DNA of 14,592 nt from Chloroflexi bacterium RBG_16_57_11 (GCA_001795165.1 MGNS01000069.1:13260-27851), one strand, 5' to 3'. Numbered from the stretch's first letter, positions 1-8,182 are shown. Notes: generated from the letters alone by a model not told the origin. Numbers and translations: made by a program.

Positions 1-1
1 T

Positions 2-952
2 TCCGCCACGCTGCAGGCGCTTGACCGTCTGGCGGGCATGGCGGTGCAGGACGGCAACTCGGCTTACTGGCCCAGCGGCGTGGCCACTTTCATGGGCGCC
101 GAAGGCCAGACGGGCAGCATCGAGACCACCGCCCTGGCGGCGCTCGCTTTCCTGCGCTCCAATACTCACCCCGACCTGGCCAACGCTGCCCTGACCTACC
201 TGGTGCGCCAGAAGGATAGCTTCGGCACCTGGTACAGCACCCAGGCCACCGTGCTCACCCTCAAGGCGCTGATCCAGAGCGTGCGTGCGGGGGCGGAGAA
301 CGTCAATGCCAGCGTGACCATCAGCCTGAACGGCGGGCAAATCCGCACCCTCACGGTGGACCAGGATAACTTCGACGTGGTGCAGATGGTCTCCTTCGAC
401 GACGTCAACCCCGGTCGCGACAACACCGTCGCCATTCAGGTCGAAGGGCAGGGCAACCTGATGTACCAGGTCAGCGGCGGTTACTACCTGCCCTGGGAGG
501 CTCTGCCTCTCCACCCCGAGCTGGTCGCCCCACAGGAGCCGGTGACCATCGACGTGCACTACGACCGCAGCGAGCTGGCAGTAGACGATACCGTCCAGGT
601 GGAGGTCACCGTCACGCTCAACCAGCCCGGCGGGCGGGCCGAATCGGCGCTGATCGACCTGGGCTTGCCGCCTGGCTTCACCGTTCAAGCCGAAGACTTG
701 CAGGCGCTGGTGACCCGCTTCAACGATACCCCTGCAGACTACCCCTACCCCAAGATCGAGCGCTTCGAGCTGACCGGCCGCCAGATCATCCTCTATGTCA
801 CCAACCTGAGCGCTGAGAACCCGCTGCAATTCGGCTACCGCCTCAAAGCCAATTTCCCCCTGGTTGCCCAGGCGCCCTCCAGCAGCGTTTACGATTATTA
901 CAACCCACAGGTCTCCGGAGAAGCCCAGCCCGAGACCCTGACCGTCCGGTAG
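2..952 (+). CDS. Alpha-2-macroglobulin family protein, C-terminal part (5' truncated by window)
   Basis: The reading frame is open from base 2, so the true start lies upstream; 316 residues are visible. Bacterial alpha-2-macroglobulins are large envelope proteins thought to trap proteases, often through a thioester. The first ~85 visible residues look like the end of the alpha-helical thioester domain: the run ETTALAALAFLRS, then a region around LVRQKDSFGTWYSTQATVLTLKAL, is typical of its last helical hairpins. A beta-rich CUB-like stretch follows, then a C-terminal receptor-binding-like (MG) domain from about PVTIDVHYDRSEL to the stop, including the family-like LGLPPGF and a Tyr-rich end near VYDYYNP. 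The thioester CxEQ motif itself would be upstream and is not visible, so the active type cannot be judged. A hairpin terminator follows 60 bp after the stop. Family assignment is from recognised domain patterns; no search was run. Confidence 0.85.
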   Translation, partial: SATLQALDRLAGMAVQDGNSAYWPSGVATFMGAEGQTGSIETTALAALAFLRSNTHPDLANAALTYLVRQKDSFGTWYSTQATVLTLKALIQSVRAGAENVNASVTISLNGGQIRTLTVDQDNFDVVQMVSFDDVNPGRDNTVAIQVEGQGNLMYQVSGGYYLPWEALPLHPELVAPQEPVTIDVHYDRSELAVDDTVQVEVTVTLNQPGGRAESALIDLGLPPGFTVQAEDLQALVTRFNDTPADYPYPKIERFELTGRQIILYVTNLSAENPLQFGYRLKANFPLVAQAPSSSVYDYYNPQVSGEAQPETLTVR

Positions 953-1000
953 GGATCGACGGCTACCACACTGTCGGCGATGCCCAAACCCTATAGCAAT

Positions 1001-1038
1001 AACCGGCCCTGGCCTAACCGACCCGGCCGGTTAATTTT
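1001..1038 (+). terminator. Rho-independent-type terminator between convergent genes
   Basis: Two overlapping hairpins are possible. The outer one pairs aaccggcc (1001-1008) with ggccggtt (1025-1032). The inner one pairs aaccgac (1016-1022) with gccggtt (1026-1032), with one mismatch. The stem runs into taattttt, a U-tract on the plus strand. It should end the macroglobulin transcript. It overlaps the stop codon of the minus-strand regulator, so it may also act in the other direction, but no comparable T-run is seen on that side. Confidence 0.65.
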
Positions 1039-4000
1039 TGATCTGCAAGTTTTGCAGTGTTGCCTGCCGGCGTCCACGCGGAAGTCGCTGCGCCCCCTGA
1101 GCCTGCAACTGCCGGCGGAGCATAGTCGCAGCTGGAGCCGCGCCTAACTGGTCGAAGATCTCCAGGGCGGTCAAGCGTGCCTCCTCATCACCATCTGCCA
1201 GAGCCCAGGCGCGCTCATACGGGCAGCCTCTGTGCTGCCACTCTGCCGCAGCAGATGCCCAATCACCCCGTATCTGCTTTACGAAGACCGGCATCGCCCA
1301 ATCAGGCGGATCAAACACCTCCCCTGCTCTCCAAAGCCAGTAAGCCAGCTCTCCGCTATACCAGATATGGCGCTTTTGTACGGCTAGGTCATAAACGGCT
1401 CGCACCTCTTCCAGGACCCGATCTGGCTCGCCCGCCAGCCAGGACGCCTCGGCTCGCGCCGCCCGCGCCGGAGCCAGGAATTGGAGCACCCCAAATTGTT
1501 CCGCCAGTTCCAACGCCGGGTTAAGGATCGCTGAAACCCCTGGGTCACCACGGCGAGCGTGCAAGCGGCCTAGCTCGACCAATGCCCAAAAGCGGGTGTC
1601 GGCAGCCACATTCTGTTGAGAGAGTATGAACTGCAACGTTTCCTCTATACTGCTCCAATGTCCCTGATAAAGTTGCGCATCCGCCTGCGTAGCCAACAAG
1701 AAAAACTTGTGATAATCCATTTCGAACTCGGCGCAATATTCCAGCCCTTCGGTGATGAAGGAATTACCAGCATCCCAGCCAATCATCAGACCGACCCACC
1801 GACCCAGATTGGAGTAACCCATAGCGACACCAATATGATCATTGACTTCCCTCGCCAGGGCTATACTGTGCTCCACATGCGCCTGCCCGATTGGTTCGCC
1901 GCAGTAAATAAGTGAGACACCGATAAGATTATGTGCCCGGATCAATGTTTGAACATCTCCAATCCTCTCACCCAGTTCGATGGCCTTCTTGCCCACCGTA
2001 ACTGCTGCCTCATAGTCGCTGGCAAAGGCAAGGAATGAAGATTGTCTGCAATAAGCATGCGCCAATTGGGGAGAACCTGGGAACGCCGAAAGGATTTCGA
2101 TCGCTTTACGGTTAGCCTGTTCAGCCTGGCCAAACCTCCCAAGGTTGTAAAGGCAACTCGATTGCTGGTCGAGATTATCACCTTCTTCCAGGCGGTCGCC
2201 GATCTCCCGCCAGAGTTGTTCTGCTTCCTCGAGGGCCTGTAAGGCCGGACCATGCCGGTCACACAGGAAGCATTCTCTCGCATAGGCCTGCCACAATTGC
2301 GCCCGTTCCTGAGCCGGCTGCCTGTTGGCGAAGCGCAGCACCCGCTCATACTGGGCTGCTGCCTGGCGGTGCGCACCGGCCTCTGAAGCCTGCCGGGCTG
2401 CGGCGGGGGCGTATTCGAGCACCGCCTGGTGATCTCGAGCGCCTTCGGCGTGATGCGCCAGGCGAGCCAGACCGCCGGGGTTCATCTTGACCCCTCTTAA
2501 CCCCTCCAGCGCCCGGCTGTGCAAGACCTGCAATCGTGGAGGGGAGATTGCCTCAAGGATGGCCTGTTGCGCCAGCGCATGCCGAAATTCCATCCCATCT
2601 TCACGCGCCAGGAGCATTCCTGCTGCCAGGCATTCCTCGACAGCGTTGGCTTCTTGATTGCTCATCCCCATCAACAACCAGACTTCAGCGCTCGGACCAA
2701 CGACTGCGGCAAAATCGAGTACAGATCTGGCAGATGATGAGAGGCGCGCCGCCCGCACTAGCACCGCATCGCGTACAGTATCCGGTAGGCGATTAAGGCC
2801 GCTGGCGAGCATTTCGGTGATATAGAACGGATTACCCCCCGTTCTTCGATACACCTCATCAAGATCGAGCCGGCTGCTCGCCACCAGAGTCCCCACCGCC
2901 TGTTTCGAAAGAGGTGGAAGATGAAACCGCTCAATACCGGAGGAAGTTGCCAGATCTCCTAACAAAATACGCACAGGATGCCGCCCTTCAACCTCATCGT
3001 CACGAAAGCTGGCGATGACCAGGGCATGGGTGGACTCGATCCGCCGGCCTATCAACCGGAGCAGGTCGAGCGTGGCTTCGTTGCTCCAATGAACGTCCTC
3101 AATTACCACGAGATAGGGAGTTTCAGCCCGGCGAAGCGTCTCAAGAAAAGCATGAAAGATGCGCTCCGGTTTTTCTCCATCGCGGATCATACGGGAAAGC
3201 TCAATGTCCACCTCATCAGCGATATCCCATAGGGGTCCAAGAGGCCGTGGTGTCGAAAGCGGGTCGCAGATGCCGATAAAAATCCGTGCTTTTTTTTGCA
3301 TTTCAACACAGAAACGCCGGATTAACATGGTCTTACCCCCACCGGCTTCTGCCCCAAGAAATACCATCCGGCCCCCTTCAACACGAACACTCGATAACAG
3401 GATGGTCAGCCTTTCGATGAAACTCTCTCGTTCCAGAAAAGGAGCAGACCTCGCCTGGGATACACTTCCGATGAATGGCGAGTCGTTCATAGCGCCACGA
3501 GGTCCTAACTGCTGGAAAGTTACTACGGACTCCCCGAGCCCATCCTGTAACTGGGAGTGAATATGAGGTGACGCTGGCGTCTGAGAAACTACCTCACCAA
3601 CTGACGGCTCCCAACCCTGCACCACTGGCATACCTGATCGAATAACATCAGCCAGACCTGACGTTTCTATCTCCGCTGCGGTTCCCAATTCTTCACTCAG
3701 CAGCTTTTTGAGTGTTTCATACTGTCTTAACGCCAGGGACCGCTTACCGCTCCCTGTATAAATGCGCATCAGCCAGCGCTGGGCAGGCTCTTGAAGCGGA
3801 TCAAGGCTTACCCAACGCCGGGCGTATTCGGTAGCCTGCGCCCACTCACCCATGTTCATATGCCATCGCGCCATGCATTCCAATGCATATGCCAATAACT
3901 GCTTCCAGTGCTCCCTCTGAAAATACTGCCATTCATCAAATTCAGGCGAATCGCGTAATGTAAAACCGGCTAAAAAATCATCCTTGTATAAGGTGATGGC

Positions 4001-4414
4001 CTCTGCTAAAGAAGCAAGACATATGGAGCATCCTTCGCCTGGGGCATGACCATGCTGACGGTGTTCTGCGATCAGTTTATTAAATTCATCCAAATCCAAC
4101 CAGTATTGGGGGTGCAGGCTAATCTCTCCCGGCCGTTTGTCTATGGAAGAATCCAGACCTACTGCTTTTAACGACCACAGCGCATGTCGCAGGGATGCAC
4201 GAGCATTGCCCTGGGATTGCTCAGGCCAGAGCATCGTAGAGAGTGCATCACGACTGTGACGTGCACCACTCACCGCCAGGTAAGCGAGAAGGGCAATGGC
4301 CTTACGTTCTTCAATATTCACAAATAAGCCGTTAAGCTTGATCTGAGGGGGTCCAAGCAAAAATAATTGTAACTTGGAGAATGAAGCCTTATCCATCATA
4401 AATGATAATAACAT
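1031..4414 (-). CDS. SARP-type transcriptional regulator with BTAD, AAA ATPase and TPR domains
   Basis: A 1127-residue cytosolic regulator. Residues ~15-85 form an OmpR-like winged helix of the SARP type (LGPPQIKLNG, then LWPEQSQGNARASLRHALWSLK). Residues ~105-250 form the bacterial transcriptional activation domain (BTAD), with features such as FLAGFTLRDSPEFDEWQ and a SLDPLQEPAQRWLMRIY TPR-like stretch. An STAND/AAA-type ATPase follows, with Walker A GAEAGGGKT at 354-362 and Walker B YLVVIEDVHW at 434-443. The rest, from about residue 600, is Ala/Leu-rich helical repeats of TPR type, and no C-terminal LuxR HTH is seen. Such large SARPs usually activate neighbouring operons; the divergent secreted-protein pair is the obvious target, and its promoter carries SARP-like repeats. 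In-frame ATGs at codons 6 and 7 are alternative starts, because no clear Shine-Dalgarno precedes the first ATG. A CxxC pair (C129, C132) sits inside BTAD. Confidence 0.88.
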   Translation of the reverse strand: MLLSFMMDKASFSKLQLFLLGPPQIKLNGLFVNIEERKAIALLAYLAVSGARHSRDALSTMLWPEQSQGNARASLRHALWSLKAVGLDSSIDKRPGEISLHPQYWLDLDEFNKLIAEHRQHGHAPGEGCSICLASLAEAITLYKDDFLAGFTLRDSPEFDEWQYFQREHWKQLLAYALECMARWHMNMGEWAQATEYARRWVSLDPLQEPAQRWLMRIYTGSGKRSLALRQYETLKKLLSEELGTAAEIETSGLADVIRSGMPVVQGWEPSVGEVVSQTPASPHIHSQLQDGLGESVVTFQQLGPRGAMNDSPFIGSVSQARSAPFLERESFIERLTILLSSVRVEGGRMVFLGAEAGGGKTMLIRRFCVEMQKKARIFIGICDPLSTPRPLGPLWDIADEVDIELSRMIRDGEKPERIFHAFLETLRRAETPYLVVIEDVHWSNEATLDLLRLIGRRIESTHALVIASFRDDEVEGRHPVRILLGDLATSSGIERFHLPPLSKQAVGTLVASSRLDLDEVYRRTGGNPFYITEMLASGLNRLPDTVRDAVLVRAARLSSSARSVLDFAAVVGPSAEVWLLMGMSNQEANAVEECLAAGMLLAREDGMEFRHALAQQAILEAISPPRLQVLHSRALEGLRGVKMNPGGLARLAHHAEGARDHQAVLEYAPAAARQASEAGAHRQAAAQYERVLRFANRQPAQERAQLWQAYARECFLCDRHGPALQALEEAEQLWREIGDRLEEGDNLDQQSSCLYNLGRFGQAEQANRKAIEILSAFPGSPQLAHAYCRQSSFLAFASDYEAAVTVGKKAIELGERIGDVQTLIRAHNLIGVSLIYCGEPIGQAHVEHSIALAREVNDHIGVAMGYSNLGRWVGLMIGWDAGNSFITEGLEYCAEFEMDYHKFFLLATQADAQLYQGHWSSIEETLQFILSQQNVAADTRFWALVELGRLHARRGDPGVSAILNPALELAEQFGVLQFLAPARAARAEASWLAGEPDRVLEEVRAVYDLAVQKRHIWYSGELAYWLWRAGEVFDPPDWAMPVFVKQIRGDWASAAAEWQHRGCPYERAWALADGDEEARLTALEIFDQLGAAPAATMLRRQLQAQGAQRLPRGRRQATLQNLQIKN

Positions 4415-4430
4415 AAAAAAGATCCGAATT

Positions 4431-4473
4431 CAACGCTTTTGTCAACGGTTTATTAACGCTGGTTTTGTATATT
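4431..4473 (+). promoter_or_regulatory. Candidate SARP operator and -10 box for the secreted-protein operon
   Basis: Three related heptamers, caacgct (4431-4437), caacggt (4443-4449) and taacgct (4454-4460), start 12 and 11 bp apart, so all lie on about one face of the helix. A good -10 box, tatatt (4468-4473), begins 7 bp after the last repeat, while the normal -35 position has no consensus. SARP activators are known to bind heptamer direct repeats at about 11-bp spacing, with the last repeat about 8 bp from the -10. The layout is seen directly; binding by the adjacent regulator is inferred. On the minus strand a ttgaca at 4445-4440 could serve the regulator's own transcription, but a matching -10 is weak. 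Confidence 0.5.
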
Positions 4474-4532
4474 GAAGGGTAGTGGTTGAGAAAGGTTCTT
4501 GAGAATAATCTGTGTTTGAAGGAGAAAGACCC

Positions 4533-5042
4533 ATGAACCGTTGGCTATTGCTTGTGATCGCTTTGATTACCTTGGCACTTTTGGTAAATATTTATGTGCC
4601 AGCCACAGCCAGTCATGAACAATCAGCGTTCTCCGGACTGGCAAAAGTAACCAATCGTTCTGAAATCGGGAAATGTATTGCTCCCGACCGGCTGCAAATC
4701 TGCTGGAACCGCAAGTCCGTCATGCAATTTGAAACCAATGATCCTCGTTTAACAGGCGAAGCCACACTCATCTTCAACTCGATTTTTACCAAACTGCCCT
4801 ATGCCGGGCGTATGTGGGGTAATTTTCATTTAGTGAGCGATGGCGGCTCTTGGGATGGCACATGGAAGGGATTAATCGACACACAGGGCAACACTCGGTT
4901 CGTTGGCGTTGGCCAGGGGCGCGAGAGTTACAAAGGGATGGCCATCCGATGGACAATGGAACCCTCAAGACCAGGCTGGTTAGCTGAGATGAGTGTGAAC
5001 GGTTCCATCATACCTGTACACTCACCATCTCGCAAACGCTAA
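4533..5042 (+). CDS. Small secreted protein of unknown function
   Basis: 169 residues. I chose the ATG at 4533 because gaaggaga (4518-4525) is an excellent ribosome binding site for it; an in-frame GTG at 4512 would have to be read without one. The N-terminus MNRWLLLVIALITLALLVNIYV is a signal peptide or anchor (residues ~4-22), with a plausible cleavage near ATASH. The mature part has two cysteines (C48, C57), which could form a disulfide outside the cell, and a Gly-rich beta pattern (FHLVSDGGSWDGTWKG, then RFVGVGQGRESYKG) that resembles small beta-barrel proteins of the lipocalin-like or DUF3224-like kind. That resemblance is only by eye. It is the first gene after the SARP-like promoter and lies 62 bp upstream of another secreted protein, so the two are probably co-transcribed. 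No enzyme motif is recognised. Confidence 0.75.
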   Translation: MNRWLLLVIALITLALLVNIYVPATASHEQSAFSGLAKVTNRSEIGKCIAPDRLQICWNRKSVMQFETNDPRLTGEATLIFNSIFTKLPYAGRMWGNFHLVSDGGSWDGTWKGLIDTQGNTRFVGVGQGRESYKGMAIRWTMEPSRPGWLAEMSVNGSIIPVHSPSRKR

Positions 5043-5104
5043 GATTTTTAGTGATCGATCCTGGACTAGATGAATCAAGATCAGACAAAATAAAGGAGAT
5101 ACCC

Positions 5105-5617
5105 ATGAAGCGAAAACTTTCCCTACTCGTGATTCTGTTCCTGCTGCTTCTTTCTGCTATGACTGGCCATGCCCTGGCAAATTACCATCTCGGTGATGAG
5201 CTGGCGGCTGTCCGGGCGTCCACGGCTAAATTCCACCTGCCTGAGAAAGCGCAAGCCGCTGGCTGGGATCTGGTGCCTGGCTTGGATTACTGCTTCGAAA
5301 ATCCGGGCGTTGGCGCCATGGGATACCATTACCTTAACACCAGCTTGCTCGACCTTACGGTGGATGCTGAAAAGCCAGAGGCGATGGTTTATCCGCCCAG
5401 TCCGAACGGGGATCTAAGGCTGGGAGCTGTGGAGTATATCGTTCCAGCAAGCTCCTGGGATGCTGCAGGGAACAGCCAGCCTCCTTCACTTTTTGGTATT
5501 CCGTTCCACCTCAACGCTAACCTTGGGGTATACGTACTCCACGCCTGGGTGTGGGAGAACAATCCTACGGGGATGTTCGAAGACTGGAACCCGCGCGTCT
5601 CCTGCGATCCGGATTGA
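5105..5617 (+). CDS. Secreted hypothetical protein of a conserved Trp/His-rich family
   Basis: 170 residues. The ATG at 5105 follows taaaggagat at ideal spacing and is preferred over an upstream in-frame GTG at 5051. Residues 1-25 form a classic signal peptide ending ALA-N, so the protein is exported. The mature part contains conserved-looking blocks: GMGYHYLN-like AMGYHYLN (71-78), a PEAMVYPP block, AVEYIVP, LFGIPFHLN (129-137) and the C-terminal YVLHAWVWENNPTGMFEDWNP ending in VSC. I recall hypothetical proteins with this signature in many bacteria, but no function. The conserved His residues (H75, H135, H146) might bind a metal, and C63/C167 might form a disulfide; both are inferences. It is the second gene of the putative SARP-controlled operon and is followed by a hairpin terminator. 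Confidence 0.8.
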   Translation: MKRKLSLLVILFLLLLSAMTGHALANYHLGDELAAVRASTAKFHLPEKAQAAGWDLVPGLDYCFENPGVGAMGYHYLNTSLLDLTVDAEKPEAMVYPPSPNGDLRLGAVEYIVPASSWDAAGNSQPPSLFGIPFHLNANLGVYVLHAWVWENNPTGMFEDWNPRVSCDPD

Positions 5618-5653
5618 AGCCTGACTGATTCAACTCTTATACTGTTTGTGACC

Positions 5654-5671
5654 AACCGGCCTCGGCCGGTT
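5654..5671. terminator. Perfect hairpin between convergent genes
   Basis: aaccggcc-tc-ggccggtt is a perfect inverted repeat (8-bp arms) placed 37 bp after the secreted-protein stop and 69 bp from the stop of the convergent minus-strand gene. Only a short T-run (ggtttc) follows, so it may be a weak or bidirectional terminator. Its sequence closely matches the hairpins near 1016 and 12526. Confidence 0.55.
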
Positions 5672-5739
5672 TCGAATATGAGCGGGAGGCCTCAACCTGC
5701 AGCGGCATAAGCGCAGGCATTATCCACGACCCATCCCCG

Positions 5740-7305
5740 CTATGGCAGGTTACAGTGCACCCGGGAGGATCTTTGCGCTGTGATGTCAATCGCCTGGTCC
5801 TCCAGTCGATGCGAAGTAAAATAAGTGTCGTCGCTCAAAAGCGGTAACTTGGCGCCAAAGTAGGCATTCAAGACTACCCGGAACGAATTCACCGGTGAGA
5901 TGGAGGGATAAACCCAGCGGTCCCCGCCACCTGGCAGATAATAAGCGTTCAAAATCGGCGTGCGTTCCCATAGGCAGGTCTGTGTCGGTGAGTACCAATC
6001 CAACTGGCTCCCAGGTCCATGGTCCCCCTGGATAATGATGACGGGGGGCGTGGCTGAGTTCTCCAGGATCGCGTCGATCACTTGTTCCAGTTTTTGATTG
6101 ACAAACCGGACCTGGGCTGGGTAGCCCGATCGATATTCATCCAGGGTGCCCTGATAATCATCGCCATCCCCAATGAAATAGCTATATATTGGCTCAATGG
6201 GTTGCCCGGACGAGTCGAACACAAATGGCGGGTGAGGAGAGATGATATGGGCAAAGACGAACTTTGGCCCGTTCATCCTATAAATCATTCCCAGCTTCTC
6301 AAAGCTGTATATCACGCGCCGACGATGGCCCTCGAAGCTAAATTCTGATGGTTCCAGGTTTAAAACTTCTGCCAGAATCTCGATGGGTGTGTCAGTCAGG
6401 AGCAAGCTCTCAAATTCATTCATTCCGATGCCATGTGCCAGGTAAATATCCACTTTGGGATGGTCTGTAAAGGAATAGCCGCTCTCAATTGCGATCGTCC
6501 GGTAGCCGCAACGCTTTAGAAAAGCCATGATATCGTTGTCTCTCATCAAACCGGAAAAATAGTTTTGATCGTTGACCCCCTCCCCGGGTGGATCGATGTA
6601 ACGAAAATTCAAGCTGGACGGGATCGAGAAAATGGTTTGTGTATAGTTCGTGTGGCTGTCACTGGCGACGTAAAAACCTGTGCGCTCTAAGTACTCAAGG
6701 AAAGGTTGGTTATCCAGGCCATACAACTCTTTCAAGACATCTGCTCGCCCGTAGCCATCCAGAATGATGTAATAAATATCGGGTGTTTTGGCGCAATTCA
6801 TGATCAAGCCTTCAGAGCCTGTCTGTGTTGTACCGGATGCCCTCCCGACCCGAATAGGCTCATGGAAAAACCCGGAAAGCAGTCCAAAAACCGAAATAAG
6901 CAACCCGATCACCATCACCAGGTTTAGATAGGGCGTCAGCCGGGCACGGCCTCCCAAACGAACCCAGACGCCCTTTAAGGCAACGATCAAAAAAAGAACG
7001 GTATAAATACCCAGCAAAATCCGTTCATCCAGGGTTTTCCCAAATATCAAGAGTTGTTCCTGGATAAACCGGTTAAGATAACCGAAAGAAAAGAAAAACA
7101 GTCCGACCAGAAAAATAAGATATCCGGCGTAGCGCCAATCTCTGAATAGGACGTAAAAAAGCAAAAGGCCGGCGGCGACAGCCAGTATCAGGCAGATTAA
7201 CGGCCTGAGCGCCTGAGTCGCATCCAATTGATCCATATTGTGCGCGAGCGGGAAGGAGATTACATAAAGAACGAATAAGAAGGGGTACAGCACCAGTTGT
7301 TTCAC
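5740..7305 (-). CDS. Polytopic membrane protein with sulfatase/alkaline-phosphatase-fold domain
   Basis: Residue numbers here count from the longest start, GTG at 7362 (540 aa). I prefer GTG at 7305 (521 aa) because ggag (7313-7316) lies 7 bases before it, while the longer start has no proper ribosome site. Five hydrophobic helices (about 21-40, 53-73, 80-100, 113-135, 146-166) are followed by a sulfatase/LTA-synthase-like domain, presumably outside the membrane. That domain opens with DIYYIILDGYGRAD (metal ligand D202), has a Thr/Ser-rich NYTQTIFSIPSSLN where the nucleophile would be expected (~240-250), HIISPHPPF (372-380), and QGDHGPGS (446-452, the second metal-site Asp-His). The architecture suggests a phosphate- or sulfate-group transferase or hydrolase acting on surface polymers or lipids. 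The substrate is unknown, and the gene is monocistronic. Confidence 0.82.
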   Translation of the reverse strand: MKQLVLYPFLFVLYVISFPLAHNMDQLDATQALRPLICLILAVAAGLLLFYVLFRDWRYAGYLIFLVGLFFFSFGYLNRFIQEQLLIFGKTLDERILLGIYTVLFLIVALKGVWVRLGGRARLTPYLNLVMVIGLLISVFGLLSGFFHEPIRVGRASGTTQTGSEGLIMNCAKTPDIYYIILDGYGRADVLKELYGLDNQPFLEYLERTGFYVASDSHTNYTQTIFSIPSSLNFRYIDPPGEGVNDQNYFSGLMRDNDIMAFLKRCGYRTIAIESGYSFTDHPKVDIYLAHGIGMNEFESLLLTDTPIEILAEVLNLEPSEFSFEGHRRRVIYSFEKLGMIYRMNGPKFVFAHIISPHPPFVFDSSGQPIEPIYSYFIGDGDDYQGTLDEYRSGYPAQVRFVNQKLEQVIDAILENSATPPVIIIQGDHGPGSQLDWYSPTQTCLWERTPILNAYYLPGGGDRWVYPSISPVNSFRVVLNAYFGAKLPLLSDDTYFTSHRLEDQAIDITAQRSSRVHCNLP

Positions 7306-7413
7306 CGAAGTACTCCAATTTTGCTTCGATCGAGCAAGAAACTTAGAATGTGTCGGTGACACTTCTCATTCAATAATTCGCCTGTAATTACCAGACAAGA
7401 GAATGTGGAGTAA

Positions 7414-7422
7414 ATTATAACA
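7414..7422 (-). promoter_or_regulatory. Extended -10 promoter for the membrane sulfatase-fold gene
   Basis: On the minus strand, tg-t-tataat is a perfect extended -10 box (tataat at 7419-7414). No strong -35 hexamer is present, which is common for extended -10 promoters. Transcription would begin near 7407, giving a leader of about 100 nt to the GTG at 7305. Confidence 0.6.
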
Positions 7423-7489
7423 GAGTGCTAAAATCGATAAATTTCTAGCTCTTTTAGACGGATGGACCATAATAACACCCAATCCTGGT

Positions 7490-7519
7490 CGAAAATTTTT
7501 CGGGAAATTCCGCTATAAT
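7490..7519 (+). promoter_or_regulatory. Promoter with two adjacent palindromes before the 7541 gene
   Basis: A consensus tataat lies at 7514-7519, about 22 bp from the start codon. The expected -35 region is occupied instead by two perfect odd-length palindromes: cgaaaa-t-ttttcg (7490-7502) and ggaa-a-ttcc (7503-7511). Such sites just upstream of a -10 are good operator candidates. The regulator is unknown. Confidence 0.45.
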
Positions 7520-7540
7520 TAGCCGACCAAGGAGCACGCC

Positions 7541-8182
7541 ATGCCAGACCAGGAACCCCACACCGCGCCCGAACAGGCAGAAACCCTCGCCGCCCTCACC
7601 TCTCCTGCCCGCATTCAAGCCTACCTGGATACCCTGCAGTACCCTTCCGGTCCAGAGAACCGCTGCCCGTGGCGTGTGATGGCCGAAGACCAGGCTCATT
7701 GCCTGGATGGAGCCCTGTTCGCCGCGTTCGCCTTGCGCCGCCTGGGCCATCCACCGATCATCGTGGATCTCCTGCCCGAGCCAGGCGCTGATGATGATCA
7801 TGTGCTGGCTATCTACCGTCACGGGCGAGGATTTGGCGCCCTGGCCAAGAGCAATTTCACCGGTCTACGTCTGCGTGAGCCGGTTTACCGCTCCCTGCGC
7901 GAGCTGGTCATGTCCTACTTCGATTTCTATTTCAACGTGGATGGGGTCAAGACCCTGCGTTTCTACACCCCTCAGGTGCGCCTGGAGCAACTGGATCCGT
8001 TGGGCTGGATGACCTCAGACGCCGGTGTGGATGCGGTCGAGGTACACCTCTCCACCTTGTGCAAAATCCCTCTGCTCGCCCCTGAGATGATCGCCGCCCT
8101 CACGGCGGCCGACCCGCTTACCTACCGCGCCGGCACACTGGTGGTTAACCCCGCCGGCCTGTATAAGCCACAAGCCACCTAA
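7541..8182 (+). CDS. Hypothetical protein with possible transglutaminase-like Cys/His site
   Basis: 213 residues, cytosolic (no signal peptide or membrane segment). The ATG follows aaggag at good spacing. The central region AHCLDGALFAAFALRRLGHPPIIVDLL puts a cysteine (C54) at the start of a helix. It is followed by DDDHVLAIYRHGRGFGALAKSNF, with H87 and a downstream S104-N105. A Cys at a helix start, then a strand with His and a later acidic or amide residue, is the order of the transglutaminase-like/papain-like triad, and this layout makes me suspect that fold. If true, it would be a protease, amidase or inactive relative. The C-terminal part (from ~125) has no recognised motif. It stands alone between divergent and downstream promoters; its role is unknown. 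The coding frame is well supported, the fold only tentatively. Confidence 0.8.
   Translation: MPDQEPHTAPEQAETLAALTSPARIQAYLDTLQYPSGPENRCPWRVMAEDQAHCLDGALFAAFALRRLGHPPIIVDLLPEPGADDDHVLAIYRHGRGFGALAKSNFTGLRLREPVYRSLRELVMSYFDFYFNVDGVKTLRFYTPQVRLEQLDPLGWMTSDAGVDAVEVHLSTLCKIPLLAPEMIAALTAADPLTYRAGTLVVNPAGLYKPQAT

Noticed and set aside
1177..3560. Several plus-strand open frames inside the SARP gene
   Set aside because: They lack ribosome sites and domain-like sequence, and lie antisense to a clearly coding 1127-codon gene with Walker motifs.
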